The notes under the pieces were generated by a model. It did not search any database and was not told the DNA's origin. It saw only the letters and a program-made list of their open reading frames with translations. The position numbers and the translations under genes are program-made. From contig CM022303.1 in assembly GCA_011799875.1 (NCBI GenBank), positions 279,640,850 to 279,704,849 of the forward strand: a stretch of DNA of 64,000 bases, read 5' to 3'. Positions 13,101 through 25,700 of this stretch are shown here, in pieces (positions within the stretch are counted from its first letter, which is position 1; each line of letters begins with the position of its first letter). The stretch is from Thinopyrum elongatum. Lineage: Eukaryota > Streptophyta > Magnoliopsida > Poales > Poaceae.

Positions 13101-13175
13101 GGACAGTCATCGAAAGTCAAGGACGGATTTTGATCCCTGCGTGTGGGTTCCACGCCGAGGTTTGAGATTGAGTTG
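10154..13175 (-). pseudogene. gag-protease of F, part 3' of the B insertion
   Basis: Read on the minus strand. 13175-12740 continues the gag N-terminus begun at 30960. A run of nine G (12733-12741) shifts the frame. 12686-11622 encodes a charged linker (KRRKQRRRSK, coiled AEDLRRDLARI) and the start of the Retrotrans_gag domain (PF03732; YDGTTDPAVWIEDF). A TGA follows where CGA is expected, then 11615-11136 holds the gag core (FRANFQGTYVRPP, QQPGESARKFWNRF). After a TAG and a frameshift, 10936-10154 encodes an aspartic-protease-like domain with the DGGSSLN active-site variant and a LLGRTAFPKF block. No zinc knuckle or RT is seen. Five or more disabling changes make it non-functional. Confidence 0.8.
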
Positions 13176-14693
13176 TGATACGTCCATTTTGCATCATGTT
13201 TTGCTACTATTATTAATAATGTTTTTATGCATAATAATGCTTTTGGGAGTAATTCTAATGCCTTTTCTCTCATAATATGCAAGGTTTACACAAAGAGGGA
13301 GAATACCGGTAGCTGGAATTCTGGACCTGAAAAAGCACGTCAGAGCTACCTATTCTGCACAACTCCAAATAAGCTGAAACTTCACGGAGATTTGTTATTG
13401 AATATTTAAGAATTATTGGAGCAAATAACTACCAGAGGGGGCCCACCAGGAGGGCACAACCCACCTGGGCGCGCCAGGGAGCCCAGGCGCAACCTGGTGG
13501 GTTGTGCTCTCCTCGGCCCACCTCCGGTGTCCATCTTCTGGTATATAAGTCATTTTGACCTAGAAAAAAATCAGGGGAGGATTTCCGGGACGAAGTGCCG
13601 CGTCTCGAGGCGGAACTTGGGCAGGAGCAATTTTGCCCTCCGGTGGAGCGATTCCGCCGGGGGAACTTCCCTCCCGGAGGGGGAAATCATCGTCATCATC
13701 ATCACCAACAACTCTCCCATCTTGGGGAGGGCAATCTCCATCAACATCTTCAACATCACCATCTCCTCTCAAACCCTAGTTCATCTCTTGTCTTCAATCT
13801 TTGTACCGGAACCTTAGATTGGTGCTTGTGGGTGACTAGTAGTGTTGATTACGTCTTGTAGTTGATTACTATATGGCTTATTTGGTGGAAGATTATATGT
13901 TCAAATCCATTATGCTATTTAATACCCCTCTGATCTTGAGCATGATTATCATTTGTGAGTAGTTACTTTTGTTCTTGAGGTCACGGGAGAAATCTTGTTT
14001 CAAGTAATCATGTGAACTTGATATGTGTTTGATATTTTGATGATATGTATGTTGTGATTCCCTCAGTGGTGTCATGTGAACGTCGACTACATGGCACTTC
14101 ACCTTATTAGGGCCTAAGGGAATGCATTGGGGAGTAGTTATTAGATGATGGGTTGTGAGAGTGACAGAAGCTTAAACCCTAGTTTATGCGCTACTTCGTA
14201 AGGGGCTGATTTGGATCCCAAAGTTTAATGCTATGGTTAGATTTTATCTTAATACTTTTCTTGTAGTTGTGGATGCTTGCGAGCGGGTTAATCATAAGTA
14301 GGAGGTTTGTTCAAGTAAGAACAACACCTAAGCACCGGTCCACCCACATATCAAATTATCAAAGTAGTGAACACGAATCAAATCAACATGATGAAAGTGA
14401 GTAGATGAAATTCCCGTGTACCCTCAAGAATGCTTTGCTTATTATAAGAGACCGTTTTGGCATGTCCTTTGCCTCAAAAGGATTGGGCTACCTTGCTGCA
14501 CTTTTGTTACCATTACCGTTACTTGCTCGTTACAAATTACCTTGCTATCAAACTAGTCGTTACTTATAATTTCAGTGCTTGCAGAGAATACCTTGCTGAA
14601 AACCACTTGTCATTTCCTTCTGCTCCTCGTTGGGTTCGACACTCTTACTTATCGAAAGGACTATGATTGATCTCCTATACTTGTGGGTCATCA
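13176..14693 (+). repeat. 5' LTR of B
   Basis: Starts TGATACGTCC and ends GTGGGTCATCA. It contains a GC-rich inverted repeat near 13455-13510 and TATATAAG at 13542-13549, and matches 28924-30443 along its length. Open frames inside (for example 13416-13817) recur in the other LTR and are not genes. Confidence 0.93.
13542..13549 (+). promoter_or_regulatory. TATA box of the B 5' LTR
   Basis: TATATAAG lies about 35 bases after the GC-rich hairpin and is conserved at 29292-29299 in the 3' LTR. Position and conservation fit the LTR core promoter. The start site is not visible. Confidence 0.6.
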
Positions 14694-14704
14694 AGGCTCT
14701 TTTC

Positions 14705-14722
14705 TGGCACCGTTGCCGGGGA
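14705..14722 (+). other. Primer-binding site of B (tRNA-Asp type)
   Basis: TGGCACCGTTGCCGGGGA lies 11 bases after the LTR. It differs at one base from the usual TGGCGCCGTTGCC... site complementary to plant tRNA-Asp, as used by Athila-type elements. Confidence 0.8.
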
Positions 14723-14799
14723 GTGAAGCGCTCTTGGTAAGTGGAAATTGGTAAGGAATAATTATTACTACGTGCTGAAATTTATTATCACTTGCTACT

Positions 14800-15708
14800 A
14801 TGGAGAACAATCCTTTGAGGGGTTTGTTTGGGGTATCTTCACCTCGACCGGAACCACAATTAGTTTCCCCTCAACCTACTGCACCTACTGAAAATATTAG
14901 TTATGAAATTCCTTCGGGTATGATAGAGCAACTGCTAGCTAATCCTTATGCAGGAGACGGAACCGAACATCCTGATATGCACTTGATATATGCGGACGAA
15001 ATTTGCGGATTATTTAAGCTTGCAGGTTTTCCCGGAGATGAAGCTAAGAAGAAGGTTTTCCCTTTATCTTTGAAGGGAAAAGCATTGGCATGGTATAGGC
15101 TATGCGATGATATTGGATCATGGAACTGGAATCGCTTGAAATTGGAATTTCACCAAAAATATTATCCTATGCATCTAGTTCATCGTGATCGGAATTATAT
15201 ATATAATTTTTGGCCTCGTGAAGGATAAAGTATTGCTCTAGCTTGGGGGAGGGTTAAGTCAATGTTATATTCATGCCCCAATCATGAGCTCTCAAGAGAA
15301 ATTATCATTCAGAATTTTTATGCTCGGCTTTCTCGTAATGATCGATCCATGCTCGATACTTCTTGTACTGGTTCTTTTATGAAGAAAACTATTGAATTCA
15401 GGTGGGATCTTTTGGAAAGAATTAAAAGCAACTCTGAAGATTGGGAACTCGATGAAGGTAAAGAGTCAGGTATTAAGATTGAGTTTGATTGTGTTAAATC
15501 TTTTATGAATACTGATACTTTGCAAAAGTTTAGCACTAAATATGGACTTGACTCTAAGATAGTGCCTTCCTTTTGTGAATCATTTGCTACTCATGTTGAT
15601 CTCCCTAAAGAGAAGTGGTTTAAATATCATCCACCTATTACAGAAGAAATTAAAGAATCGGTTGCAGCTAAAGATGAAACTATTATTTATAATGTTGACC
15701 CAGTTGTG
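14800..15708 (+). pseudogene. gag of element B, interrupted by C
   Basis: An ATG at 14800 opens a frame reading MENNPLRGLFGV, with a gag core from about residue 40 (HPDMHLIYADEICGLFKLAG, KGKALAWYRLC, FHQKYYP), matching the Retrotrans_gag family. A TAA at 15226-15228 interrupts it, and the same frame continues through SCPNHELSREIIIQ and MLDTSCTGSFM to the C insertion at 15708. Downstream, protease resumes at 22764 in a frame that is off by one base, so a small indel has also occurred. In an intact element this would be one gag-pol frame. No zinc knuckle is visible. Confidence 0.82.
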
Positions 15709-17310
15709 TGCTACTTCTTGAGCTTGCGTTGGTTTTTCCCTTGAAGAGGAAAGGGTGATGCAGCAAAGTAGAGATAAGTATTTCCCTCAGTTTGAGAACC
15801 AAGGTATCAATCCAGTAGGAGACAATGCACAAATCACCGAATACCTGCACAAACAATCAAACAACTTGCACCATACACGATAAAGGGGTTGTCAATCCCT
15901 TCACGATTATTTGCAAAAGTGAGATCTGATATAGATAGATAAACGATAAAGTAAATATTTTTGGTATTTTTGTTTTACAGATCGGAAAGTAAAAGATTGC
16001 AAAATAGTAGATCAAAAACTTGTATGATGAAAAGTAGAAGATTATATGATGGAAAATAGACCCGGGGGCCATAGGTTTCACTAGAGGCTTCTCTCAAGAT
16101 CGAAAATAATACGGTGGGTGAACAAATTACTGCCGAGCAATTGATAGAAAAGCGCAAAGTTATGATGATATCTAAGCCAATGATCATGAATATAGGCATC
16201 ACATCTGTGTCAAGTAGACCGAAACGATTCTGCATCTACTACTATTACTCCACACATCGACCACTATCCAACATGCATCTAGAGTATTAAGTTCATAAAG
16301 AACGGAGTAATGCATTAAGTAAGATGACATGATGTAGAGGAATTAACTCAAGCAATATGATGAAAACCCCATATTTTTATCCTCTATGGCAACAATACAA
16401 TACATGCCTTGCTGCCCCTACTGTCACTGGGAAAGGACATCGCAAGATTGAACCCAAAGCTCAGCACTGCTCCCATTGCAAGAAAAACCAATCTAGTTGG
16501 CCAAACAAAACCGATAGTTCGAAGAGAATTACAAAGATATCAAATCATGCATATAAGAATTCAGAGAAGATTCAAATAATATTCATAGATAAGCTGATCA
16601 TAAATCCGCAATTCATCGGATCTCGGCAAACACACTGCAAAAAAGTATTACATCGAATAGATCTCCAAGAACATCGAGGAGAACATGGTATTGAGAATCA
16701 AAGAGAGAGAAGAAGCCATCTAGCTACTAGCTATGGACCCGTAGGTCTGAGGTAAACTACTCACGCTTCATCGGAAGGGCAATGGTGTTGATGTAGAAGC
16801 CCTCCGTGATCGAATCACCCTCCGGCAGGGTGCCGAAAAAGGTCCCTAGATGGGATCTCACGGGTACAGAAGGTTGCGGCGGTGGAAAAGTATTTTCATG
16901 GATGCCTCTGTTGGTTTGGGGATATATGAGTATATATAGGCGAAAGAATTAGGTGAGGAGGTGCACGAGGGGCCCATAAGGGTGGGGGGCGCGCCCTACC
17001 CCCCTGGGAGCGCCCTCCGTCCTTGTGGCCGCCTCGTGGCTCCTCCGACTTCATCTCCAAGTCTCCTGGTTTCCTTCTAGTCCAAGAAAAATCATCCCGA
17101 AAGTTTTATTCCGTTTGGACTCCGTTTGGTATTCCTTTTCTGCGAAACTCAAAAACAAGGAAAAAAACTGAAACTGGCACTGGGCTCTAGGTTACTAGGT
17201 TAGTCCCAAAAATAATATAAAATAGCATATTAATGCATATAAAACATCCAAAACAGATAATATAATAGCATGGAACAATAAAAAATTATAGATACATTGG
17301 AGACGTATCA
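15709..17310 (-). repeat. 3' LTR of C
   Basis: Plus strand TGCTACTTCTTGAGC...GAGACGTATCA; in the element sense TGATACGTCTCC...AAGAAGTAGCA. 1602 bp. A TATATATAGG box lies near 16931-16940. The 132-codon open frame inside (16357-16755) recurs in the other LTR and is not supported as a gene. Confidence 0.93.
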
Positions 17311-17327
17311 TGCATCCCCAAGCTTAA
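17311..17327 (-). other. Polypurine tract of C
   Basis: In the element sense TTAAGCTTGGGGATGCA abuts the 3' LTR start TGATACG. This is the expected plus-strand primer position. Confidence 0.75.
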
Positions 17328-20086
17328 TTCTTGCTCGTCCTCGAGTAGGTAAATGATAAAAACAGATTTTTTTGATGTGGAATGCTACCTAACATATTTA
17401 TCCATGTAATTTTCTTATTTGTGGCATGAATGTTCAGATCCATAAGATTCAAAACAAAATTTTAATATTGACATAAAAACAATAATACTTCAAGCATACT
17501 AACAAGGCAATTATGTCTTCTCAAAATAACATGGCCCAAGAAAGCTTATCCCTACAAAATCATATAGTCTGGCTATGCTCCATCTTCATCACACAAAATA
17601 CTCAAATCATGCACAACCCCGATGACAAGCCAAGCAATTGTTTCATACTTTTGACGTTCTCAAACATTTTCAACTTTCACGCAATACATGAGCGTGAGCC
17701 ATGGACATAGCACTATAGGTGGAATAGAAGGTGGTTGTGGAGAAGACAAAAAGAGTGAGATAGTCTCACATCAACTAGGCGTATCAACGGGCTATGGATA
17801 TGCCCATCAATAGATATGAATGTGAGTGAGTAGGGATTGCCATGCAACGGATGCACTAGAGCTATAAGTGTATGAAAGCTCAAAAAGAAAACTAAGTGGG
17901 TGTGCATCCAACTTGCTTGCTCATGAAGACCTAGGGCAATTTGAGGAAGCCCATCGTTGGAATATACAAGCCAAGTTCTATAATGAAAAATTCCCACTAG
18001 TATATGAAAGTGACAACATAGGAGACTCTCAATCATGAAGATCATGGTGCTACTTTGAAGCACAAGTATGGAAAAAGGATAGTAACATTGCCCCTTCTCT
18101 CTTTTTCTCTCATTTTTTTCTCTTTCTTTTTTTCTTCCCCTTTTTTTCCTTTTTTTTCTTTTTTTTCTTTCTCTTTTTTTTTCTTTGGCTTCTTTGGCCT
18201 ATTTTTTTTATTTCCTCACATGGGACAATGCTCTAATAATGAAGATCATCATACTTCTATTTACTTACAACTCAAAAAATTACAACTCGATACTAGAACA
18301 AAATATGACTCTATATGAATGCCTCCGGCGGTGTACCGGGATGTGCAATGAATCAAGAGTGACATGTATGAAAAAATTATGAATGGTGGCTTTGCCACAA
18401 ATACGATGTCAACTACATGATCATGCAAAGCAATATGACAATGATGATGCGTGTCATAGTAAACGGAACGGTGGAAAGTTGCATGGCAATATATCTCGGA
18501 ATGGCTATGAAAATGCCATAACAGGTAGGTATGGTGGCTGGTTTGAGGAAGGTATATGGTGGGTGTATGGTACCGGCGAAAGTTGCGTAGTACAAGAGAG
18601 GCCAGCAATGGTGGAAGGGTGAGAGTGCGTATAATCCATGGACTCAACATTAGTCATAAAGAACTCACATACTTATTGCAAAAATCTATTAGTCATCGAA
18701 ACAAAGTACTACATGCATGCTCCTAGGGTTATAGATTGGTAGGAAAAGACCATCGCTCGTCCCCGACCGCCACTCATAAGGAAGACAATCAAAAAATATC
18801 TCATGCTCCAACTTCGTTACATAACGGTTCACCATACGTGCATGCTATGGGACTCACAAACCTTAACACAAGTATTTCTCAAATTCACAATTACTCACTA
18901 GCGTGACTCTAATATCACCATCTTTATATCTCAAAATAATCATAAGGAATCAAACCTCTCATAGTATTCAATGCACTTTATATGAAAGTTTTTATTATAT
19001 CCCTCTTGGATGCCTATCATATTAGGACTAAATTTATAACCAAAGCAAATTACCATGCTGTTTAAAGACTCTCAAAATAATATAAGTGAAGCATGAGAGT
19101 TCAATAATTTCTACAAAATAAAAGCCACCGCCGTGCTCTAAAAAGATATAAGTGAAGCACTAGAGCAAAATTGCCTAGCTCAAAAGATATAAGTGAAGCA
19201 CAAAGAGTATTCTAATAAATCATGATTCATGTGTGTCCCTCTCAAAAGGTGTGTACAGCAAGGATGATTGTGGCAAACTAAAAATCAAAGACTCAAATTA
19301 TACAAGACGCTCCAAGCAAAACACATATCATGTGGTGAATAAAAATATAGCCTCAAGTAAAGTTACCGATAGACGAAGGCGAAAGAGGGGATGCCTTCCG
19401 GGGCATCCCCAAGCTTAGGCTCTTGGTTGTCCTTGAATATTACCTTGTGGTGCCTTGGGCATCCCCAAGCTTAGGCTCTTGCCACTCCTTATTCCATATT
19501 TCATCAAATCCTTACCCAAAACTTGAAAACTTCACAACACAAAACTCAACAGAAAATCTCATAAGCTCTGTTAGTATAAGAAAATAAATCACCACTTTGG
19601 TACTGTTGTGAACTCATTCTTTATTTATATTGTAGTAATATCTACTGTATTCCAAATTTTCCATGGTTCATACCCCCCGATACTACCCATAGATTCATCA
19701 AAATAAGCAAACAACACAAAGAAAACAGAATCTATCAAAAACACAACAGTCTATAGTAATCAAAGAACTTCGAATACTTCTGTAACTCCAAAAATTCTGA
19801 AAAATTAGGACAACCTGGGAAATTTGTGTACCAATCGTGTAAAAAATGCAAATTATTTTCCTGGGCGCAAAAGTTTCTGTTTTTCAGCAAGATCGAAACA
19901 ACTATCACTGTAAGCCATCCCAAAGGTCTTACTTGGCACAAACACTAATTAAAACATAAAACCAAATCTAACCATAGGCTAGATGAATTATTTATTGCAA
20001 AAAAACAAGGAAAAATATTGGGTTGTCTCCCAACAAGCGCTTTTCTTTAAATCCTTTTTAGCTAGGCATTGAAATTTCGATGATGC
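17328..20086. other. C interior without gag or pol
   Basis: About 2.8 kb of AT-rich sequence with no retroviral motif. It holds a polypyrimidine tract (18096-18215), copies of an ATAAGTGAAGCA motif at about 19080-19205, and further copies of the PPT-like motif GCATCCCCAAGCTTA near 19404 and 19460. G (38515-39850) is a diverged copy of this interior in the opposite orientation. Confidence 0.65.
18096..18215. repeat. Polypyrimidine tract in C
   Basis: About 120 bases that are nearly all T and C on the plus strand, with T runs of 7 to 9. In the C transcript this would be a long purine-rich tract. Confidence 0.85.
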
Positions 20087-20932
20087 TCACATGAAAGACA
20101 AGAATTGAAGTACAAAGAGAGCATCATAAAGCATGTGAAAAACAAGTTTAAGTCTAACATACTTCCTATGCATAGGCATTTTATAAGCAAACAAATTGTC
20201 AAGACAAGAAAAACCTAGCATATGCAAGGAAGAAGAAAGAAATAATAGCAATCTCAACATAACGAGAGGCAAATTAGTGACATGAAAATTTCTACATCCA
20301 TATTTTCCTCTCTCATAATAATTACATGTAGGATCATAATCAAATTCAAAAATATAGGTATCACATAAAATTTTCTCTACATGATCCACATGCATGCAAA
20401 GTTGACACTCTTCCAAAATAGTGGGATTAACATTAACTAAAGTCATGACCTCTCCAAACCCACTTTTATCAAAAATTTCATAAGATTGAATATTCTCCAA
20501 ATATGTGGGATCTAAAGTTGACACTCTTCCAAACCCACTTTCAATATTATTGCAAACATTATTATCAATCTCATATTCATCATGGGGCTTAAATAAAATT
20601 TTAAGATCATAAGAAAAATCACCCCAATCATGATCATTGCAACAAGTAGTGGACCTAGCAAAACTAGCATCCCCAAGCTTAGGGTTTTGAATATCATTAG
20701 CACAACTGACATTAATAGAATTTATAGTAGAACCATTGCAATCAAGCTTTTCATCCCAGGAGATATCATGAATCACTTCATAGATTTCTTCTTTTAACAC
20801 TTCATCACAATTTTCAGATTCATGAATTTCAAGCAAAACTTCATAAACATAATCTAGTGCACTCAAATTATTAGAAATTCATTCATCATAATTGGATCTC
20901 CTAAAAAGATTAGCAAGTTGATGAGGATCCAT
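20087..20932 (-). pseudogene. Lineage-specific ORF of C, function unknown, one premature stop
   Basis: Read on the minus strand from an ATG at 20932-20930 (MDPHQLANLFRRSNYDE), then an in-frame TGA at codon 18, then an uninterrupted frame of about 260 residues to 20087. It is acidic and asparagine-rich in the first two thirds (ESENCDEVLKEEIYEVI; CCNDHDWGDFSYDL), with a CNYYERGKYG motif, and ends in a hydrophobic, aromatic segment that could be one membrane span. It is not gag, protease, RT or integrase. The first part resembles the E ORF (31569-32182) in the spacing of ENC and NDxC motifs, and the CNYYERG part resembles G at 3855-4279, so this is a family ORF shared by these elements. It lies just after the PBS, where gag would normally be. 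Role unknown. Confidence 0.6.
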
Positions 20933-21149
20933 AAACTTTTAGCAAGCGAAGATGCAACCAAAAAGAAGGCACATGGTAACACAAGCAAACAAAAGATCGA
21001 ACAAAAGAAGGGCGAATAAAAAGGCAAAAAAATTCAAAAATCGTTTTAGAAGTGGGGGAGAGGAAAACGAGAGGCAAATGGTGAATAATGTAATGCAAGA
21101 GATGAGAGTTTATGATGGGTACTTAGTATGTCTTGACTTGGCGTAGATC

Positions 21150-21167
21150 TCCTCGGCAACGACGCCA
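21150..21167 (-). other. Primer-binding site of C (tRNA-Asp type)
   Basis: In the element sense TGGCGTCGTTGCCGAGGA, two bases from the canonical tRNA-Asp site, 11 bases from the 5' LTR. It fixes C as a minus-strand element. Confidence 0.78.
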
Positions 21168-21178
21168 GAAATTCTTCC

Positions 21179-22758
21179 TGCTACTTCTTGAGCTTGCGTT
21201 GGTTTTTCCCTTGAAGAGGAAAGGGTGATGCAGCAAAGTAGAGATAAGTATTTCCCTCAGTTTGAGAACCAAGGTATCAATCCAGTAGGAGACGATGCAC
21301 AAATCACCGAATACCGGCACAAACAATCAAACAACTTGCACCCAACGCGATAAAGGGGTTGTCAATCCCTTCACGGTTATTTGCAAAAGTGAGATCTGGT
21401 ATAGATAGATAAACGATAAAGTAAATATTTTTGGTATTTTTGTTTTATAGATCGGAAAGTAAAAGATTGCAAAATAGTAGATCAGAAACTTGTATGATGA
21501 AAAGTAGAAGATTATATGATGGAAAATAGACCCGGGGGCCATAGGTTTCACTAGAGGCTTCTCTCAAGATAGAAAATAATACGGTGGGTGAAGTAATTAC
21601 TGTCGAGCAATTGATAGAAAAGTACAAAGTTATGATGATATCTAAGGCAATGATCATGAATATAGGCATCACATCCGTGTCAAGTAGACCGAAACGATTC
21701 TGCATCTACTACTATTACTCCACACATCGACCACTATCCAGCATGCATCTAGAGTATTAAGTTCATAAAGAACAGAGTAATGCATTAAGTAAGATGACAT
21801 GATGTAGAGGAATTAACTCAAGCAATATGATGAAAACCCCATCTTTTTATCCTCTATGGCAACAATACAATACGTGCCTTGCTGCCCCTACTGTCACTGG
21901 GAAAGGACATCGCAAGATTGAACCCAAAGCTCAGCACTGCTCCCATTGCAAGAAAAACCAATCTAGTTGGCCAAACCAAACCGATAGTTCGAAGAGAATT
22001 ACAAAGATATCAAATCATGCATATAAGAATTCAGAGAAGATTCAAATAATATTCATAGATAAGCTGATCATAAATCCACAATTCATCGGATCTCGGCAAA
22101 CACACCGCAAAAAGGTATTACATCGAATAGATCTCCAAGAACATCGAGGAGAACATGGTATTGAGAATCAAAGAGAGAGAAGAAGCCATCTAGCTACTAG
22201 CTATGGACCCGTAGGTCTGAGGTAAACTACTCATGCTTCATCGGAAGGGCAATGGTGTTGATGTAGAAGCCCTCCGTGATCGAATCACCCTCCGGCAGGG
22301 TGCCGGAAAAGGTCCCTAGATGGGATCTCACGGGTACAGAAGGTTGCGGTGGTGGAAAAGTCTTTTCATGGATGCCTCTGTTGGTTTGAGGATATATGAG
22401 TATATATAGGCGAAAGAATTAGGTCAGGAGGTGCACGAGGGGCCCACAAGGGTGGGGGCGCGCCCTCCATCCTTGTGGCCGCCTCGTGGCTCCTCCGACT
22501 TCATCTCCAAGTCTCCTGGTTTCCTTCTGGTCCAAGAAAAATCATCGCGAAAGTTTTATACCGTTTGGACTCCGTTTGGTATTCCTTTTCTGCAAAACTC
22601 AAAAACAAGGAAAAACAAAAACTGGCACTGGGCTCTAGGTTAATAGGTTAGTCCCAAAAATAATATAAAATAGCATATTAATGCATATAAAACATCCAAA
22701 ACAGATAATATAATAGCATGGAACGATAAAAAATTATAGATACGTTGGAGACGTATCA
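21179..22758 (-). repeat. 5' LTR of C
   Basis: 1580 bp, colinear with 15709-17310 apart from point differences and a deletion of about 20 bases in the GC-rich part near 22457. Followed by the TTGTG target duplication. Confidence 0.93.
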
Positions 22759-22763
22759 TTGTG

Positions 22764-25700
22764 CTACTGCTTATATCGAAAAACCACCTTTCCATGTTAG
22801 GATAAAGGAACATGCTAAAGTCTCAACCGTGGTCAATAAAAGTTATATTAGAGCACCTAAGCCTGTTGAACAGATCAAGGTAGAACCTAGTTTTGCTATG
22901 GTTAAAGATCTCTTGGTAGAAAATATAGATGGGCATGTTATTTACTTCTGTGATGAAGCTGCTAGAATTGCCAAACCAGATGAAAAGGATAAACATAGAC
23001 CTGTTGTTGGCATGCCTGTTGTCTCAGTTAAAATAGGAGATCACTGTTATCATGGCTTATGTGACATAGGTGCTAGCGTGAGTGCTATTCCCTTTACCTT
23101 ATATCAAGAAATTATGAATGACATAGCACCTGTTGAAATAGAAGACATAGATGTTACTATCAAACTTGCTAATAGAGACACCATCACACCACTTGGGATT
23201 GTTAGAGATGTTGAAGTCTTGTGTGGGAAAATAAAATATCCTACTGATTTTTTTGTTCTTGGTTCCCCACAAGATGACTTTTGTCCCATTATCTTTGGTA
23301 GACCTTTCTTGAACACCGTTAATGCTAAAATAGACTGTGAGAAACAAATCATCGGTGTTAGTTTTGGTGATGAGTCTCATGAGTTTAATTTTTCCAAGTT
23401 TAGTAGAAAGTATCACAAGAAAGAATTACCTTGTAAGGATGAAATAATTGGTCTTGATTCTATTTCTGTGCCTCCAACTGATCCACTAGAACAATATTTG
23501 CTAGACCATGAAAATGATATGCATATGCATGAAAGAAATGAAATAGATAAAATTTTCTTTGAACAACGACCTCTGCTTAAACACAATTTTCCTATTGAAA
23601 CTCTAGGAGGTCCTCCTCCACCTAAAGGTGATCCTTTGTTTGAATTAAAACAATTGCCAGACACTTTGAAATATGCTTATCTTGATGACAAAAAGATATA
23701 TCCTGTTATTATTAGTGCTAACCTTTCAGAGCATGAAGAAGAAAGATTATTGAAGGTTCTGAAGAAACACCGAGCTGCTATTGGATATACTCTTAATGAT
23801 CTTAAGGGCATTAGTCCCACTCTCTATTAGTACAAAATTAATATGGAGCCTAATGCTAAACCTGTTGTTGATCACCAACGATGCTTGAATCCTAAAATGA
23901 AAGAAGTGGTAAGAACTGAAATATTAAAGCTTCTGGAAGCAGGTATAATCTATGCCATAGCTGATAGTAGATGGGTAAGCCCCGTTCATTGTGTCCCTAA
24001 TAAAGGAGGTATTACCGTTGTTCCAAATGATAAAAATGAACTTATTCCACAAAGAATTGTTACTGGCTATAGGATAGTAATTGATTTTTGAAAATTAAAT
24101 AAACAACTAGGAAAGATCATTACCCCTTGCCTTTTATTGATCAAATGCTAGAAATATTATCAAAGCACACACATTTCTGCTTCTTAGACGGTTATTCTAG
24201 TTTTTCTCAAATACCTATTTCACAACTTGATCAAGAGAAAACCACCTTTACTTGTCCTTTTGGAACTTATGCTTATAGACGTATGCCTTTTGGTCTATGC
24301 AATGCACCTGCTACCTTTCAAAGATGTATCACTGCTATATTCTTTAACTTTTGTGAAAAGATTGTTGAGGTTTTCATGGATGATTTTTCCATTTACGGAA
24401 CTTCTTTTGATGATTGCTTAAGCAACCTTGATCGAGTTTTGCAGAGATGTGAGAAAACTAATCTTGTCTTGAATTGGGAGAAGTGACACTTTATGGTTAA
24501 TGAAGGTATTGTCTTGGGGCATAAAATTTCTGAACGTGGTATTGAGGTGGATAAAGCTAAAGTTGATGCAATTGAGAAAATGCCATGTCCCAGAGATATC
24601 AAAGGAATTCATAGTTTCCTCGGTCATGCTGGTTTCTATAGGAGATTTATCAAAGACTTCTCTAAAATTTCTAGGCCTCTTACAAATCTTTTACAAAAGG
24701 ATGTTCCATTTGTTTTTGATGATGATTGTGTAGAAGCCTTTGAAACACTTAAGAAAGCCTTGATTTCTGCACCTATTGTTCAACCACCTGATTGGAACTT
24801 GCCTTTTGAAATTATGTGTGATGCTAGTGATTATGCTGTTGGTGCTGTTCTAGGGCAAAGAGTTGATAAGAAGTTGAATGTTATTCATTATGCTAGTAAA
24901 ACTCTAGACGGTGCCCAAAGAAATTATGCTACTACTGGAAAAAAAAATTAGCATTTGTGTTTGCTTGTGACAAATTTAGATCTTACATTGTTGATTCAAA
25001 AGTTACCGTTCACACCGATCATGCTGCTATTAAATATCTTATGGAAAAGAAATATGCTAGACCTAGACTCATTAGATGGGTTCTCTTGCTACAAGAATTT
25101 GATTTACGTATCACTGATAGGAAAGGAGCTGAGAACCCTGTAGCTGACAACTTGTCTAGGTTAGAGAATATCCTTGATGACCCACAACCTATTAATAATA
25201 GCTTTCCCGATGAACAATTAGCTGCAATAAATGTTTCTCATAATACTCCTTGGTATGCTGACTATGCTAATTATATTGTTGCTAAATACATACCACCTAG
25301 TTTCACATACCAACAAAAGAAAAAATTCTTCTATGATTTAAGACATTACTTTTGGGATGACCCACATCTTTATAAAGAAGGAGTAGATGGTATTATTAGT
25401 CATTGTGTACTTGAGCATGAACAGGGACAAATCTTATAGAAATGTCACTCCGAAGCTTATGGAGGGCATCATGCGGGGGATAGAACTGCTCACAAGGTAT
25501 TGCAATCTGGTTTTTATTGGCCTACTCTCTTCAAGGATGCCCATAAGTTTGTTTTATCTTGTGATGAATGTCAAAGAATTGGTAATATCGGTAAGCGTCA
25601 AGAAATTCCTATGAATTATTCACTTGTTGTTGAACCATTTGATGTTTGGGGTTTTGATTATATGGGACCTTTTCCTTCCTCTAATGGGTATACACATATT

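Larger units (their letters stand above)
15709..22758 (-). mobile_element. Element C: complete non-autonomous LTR element nested in B
   Basis: LTRs at 15709-17310 and 21179-22758 flank a 3.9-kb interior, with an exact TSD TTGTG (15704-15708 and 22759-22763). In the minus sense it runs 5' LTR, tRNA-Asp-type PBS (21167-21150), an ORF of unknown function (20932-20087), a long non-coding stretch and a PPT at 17327-17311. There is no gag or pol, so it was moved by other elements. Hand alignment of the LTRs suggests about 2 to 2.5 percent mismatch plus a roughly 20-base indel, so it is probably younger than B. A solo LTR of the same family is at 50237-51791. Confidence 0.92.

Noticed and set aside
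16357..22225. Identical 132-codon plus-strand open frames at 16357-16755 and 21827-22225
   Set aside because: They are the same place in the two LTRs of C, on the non-coding strand, and only look conserved because the LTRs are copies of each other.
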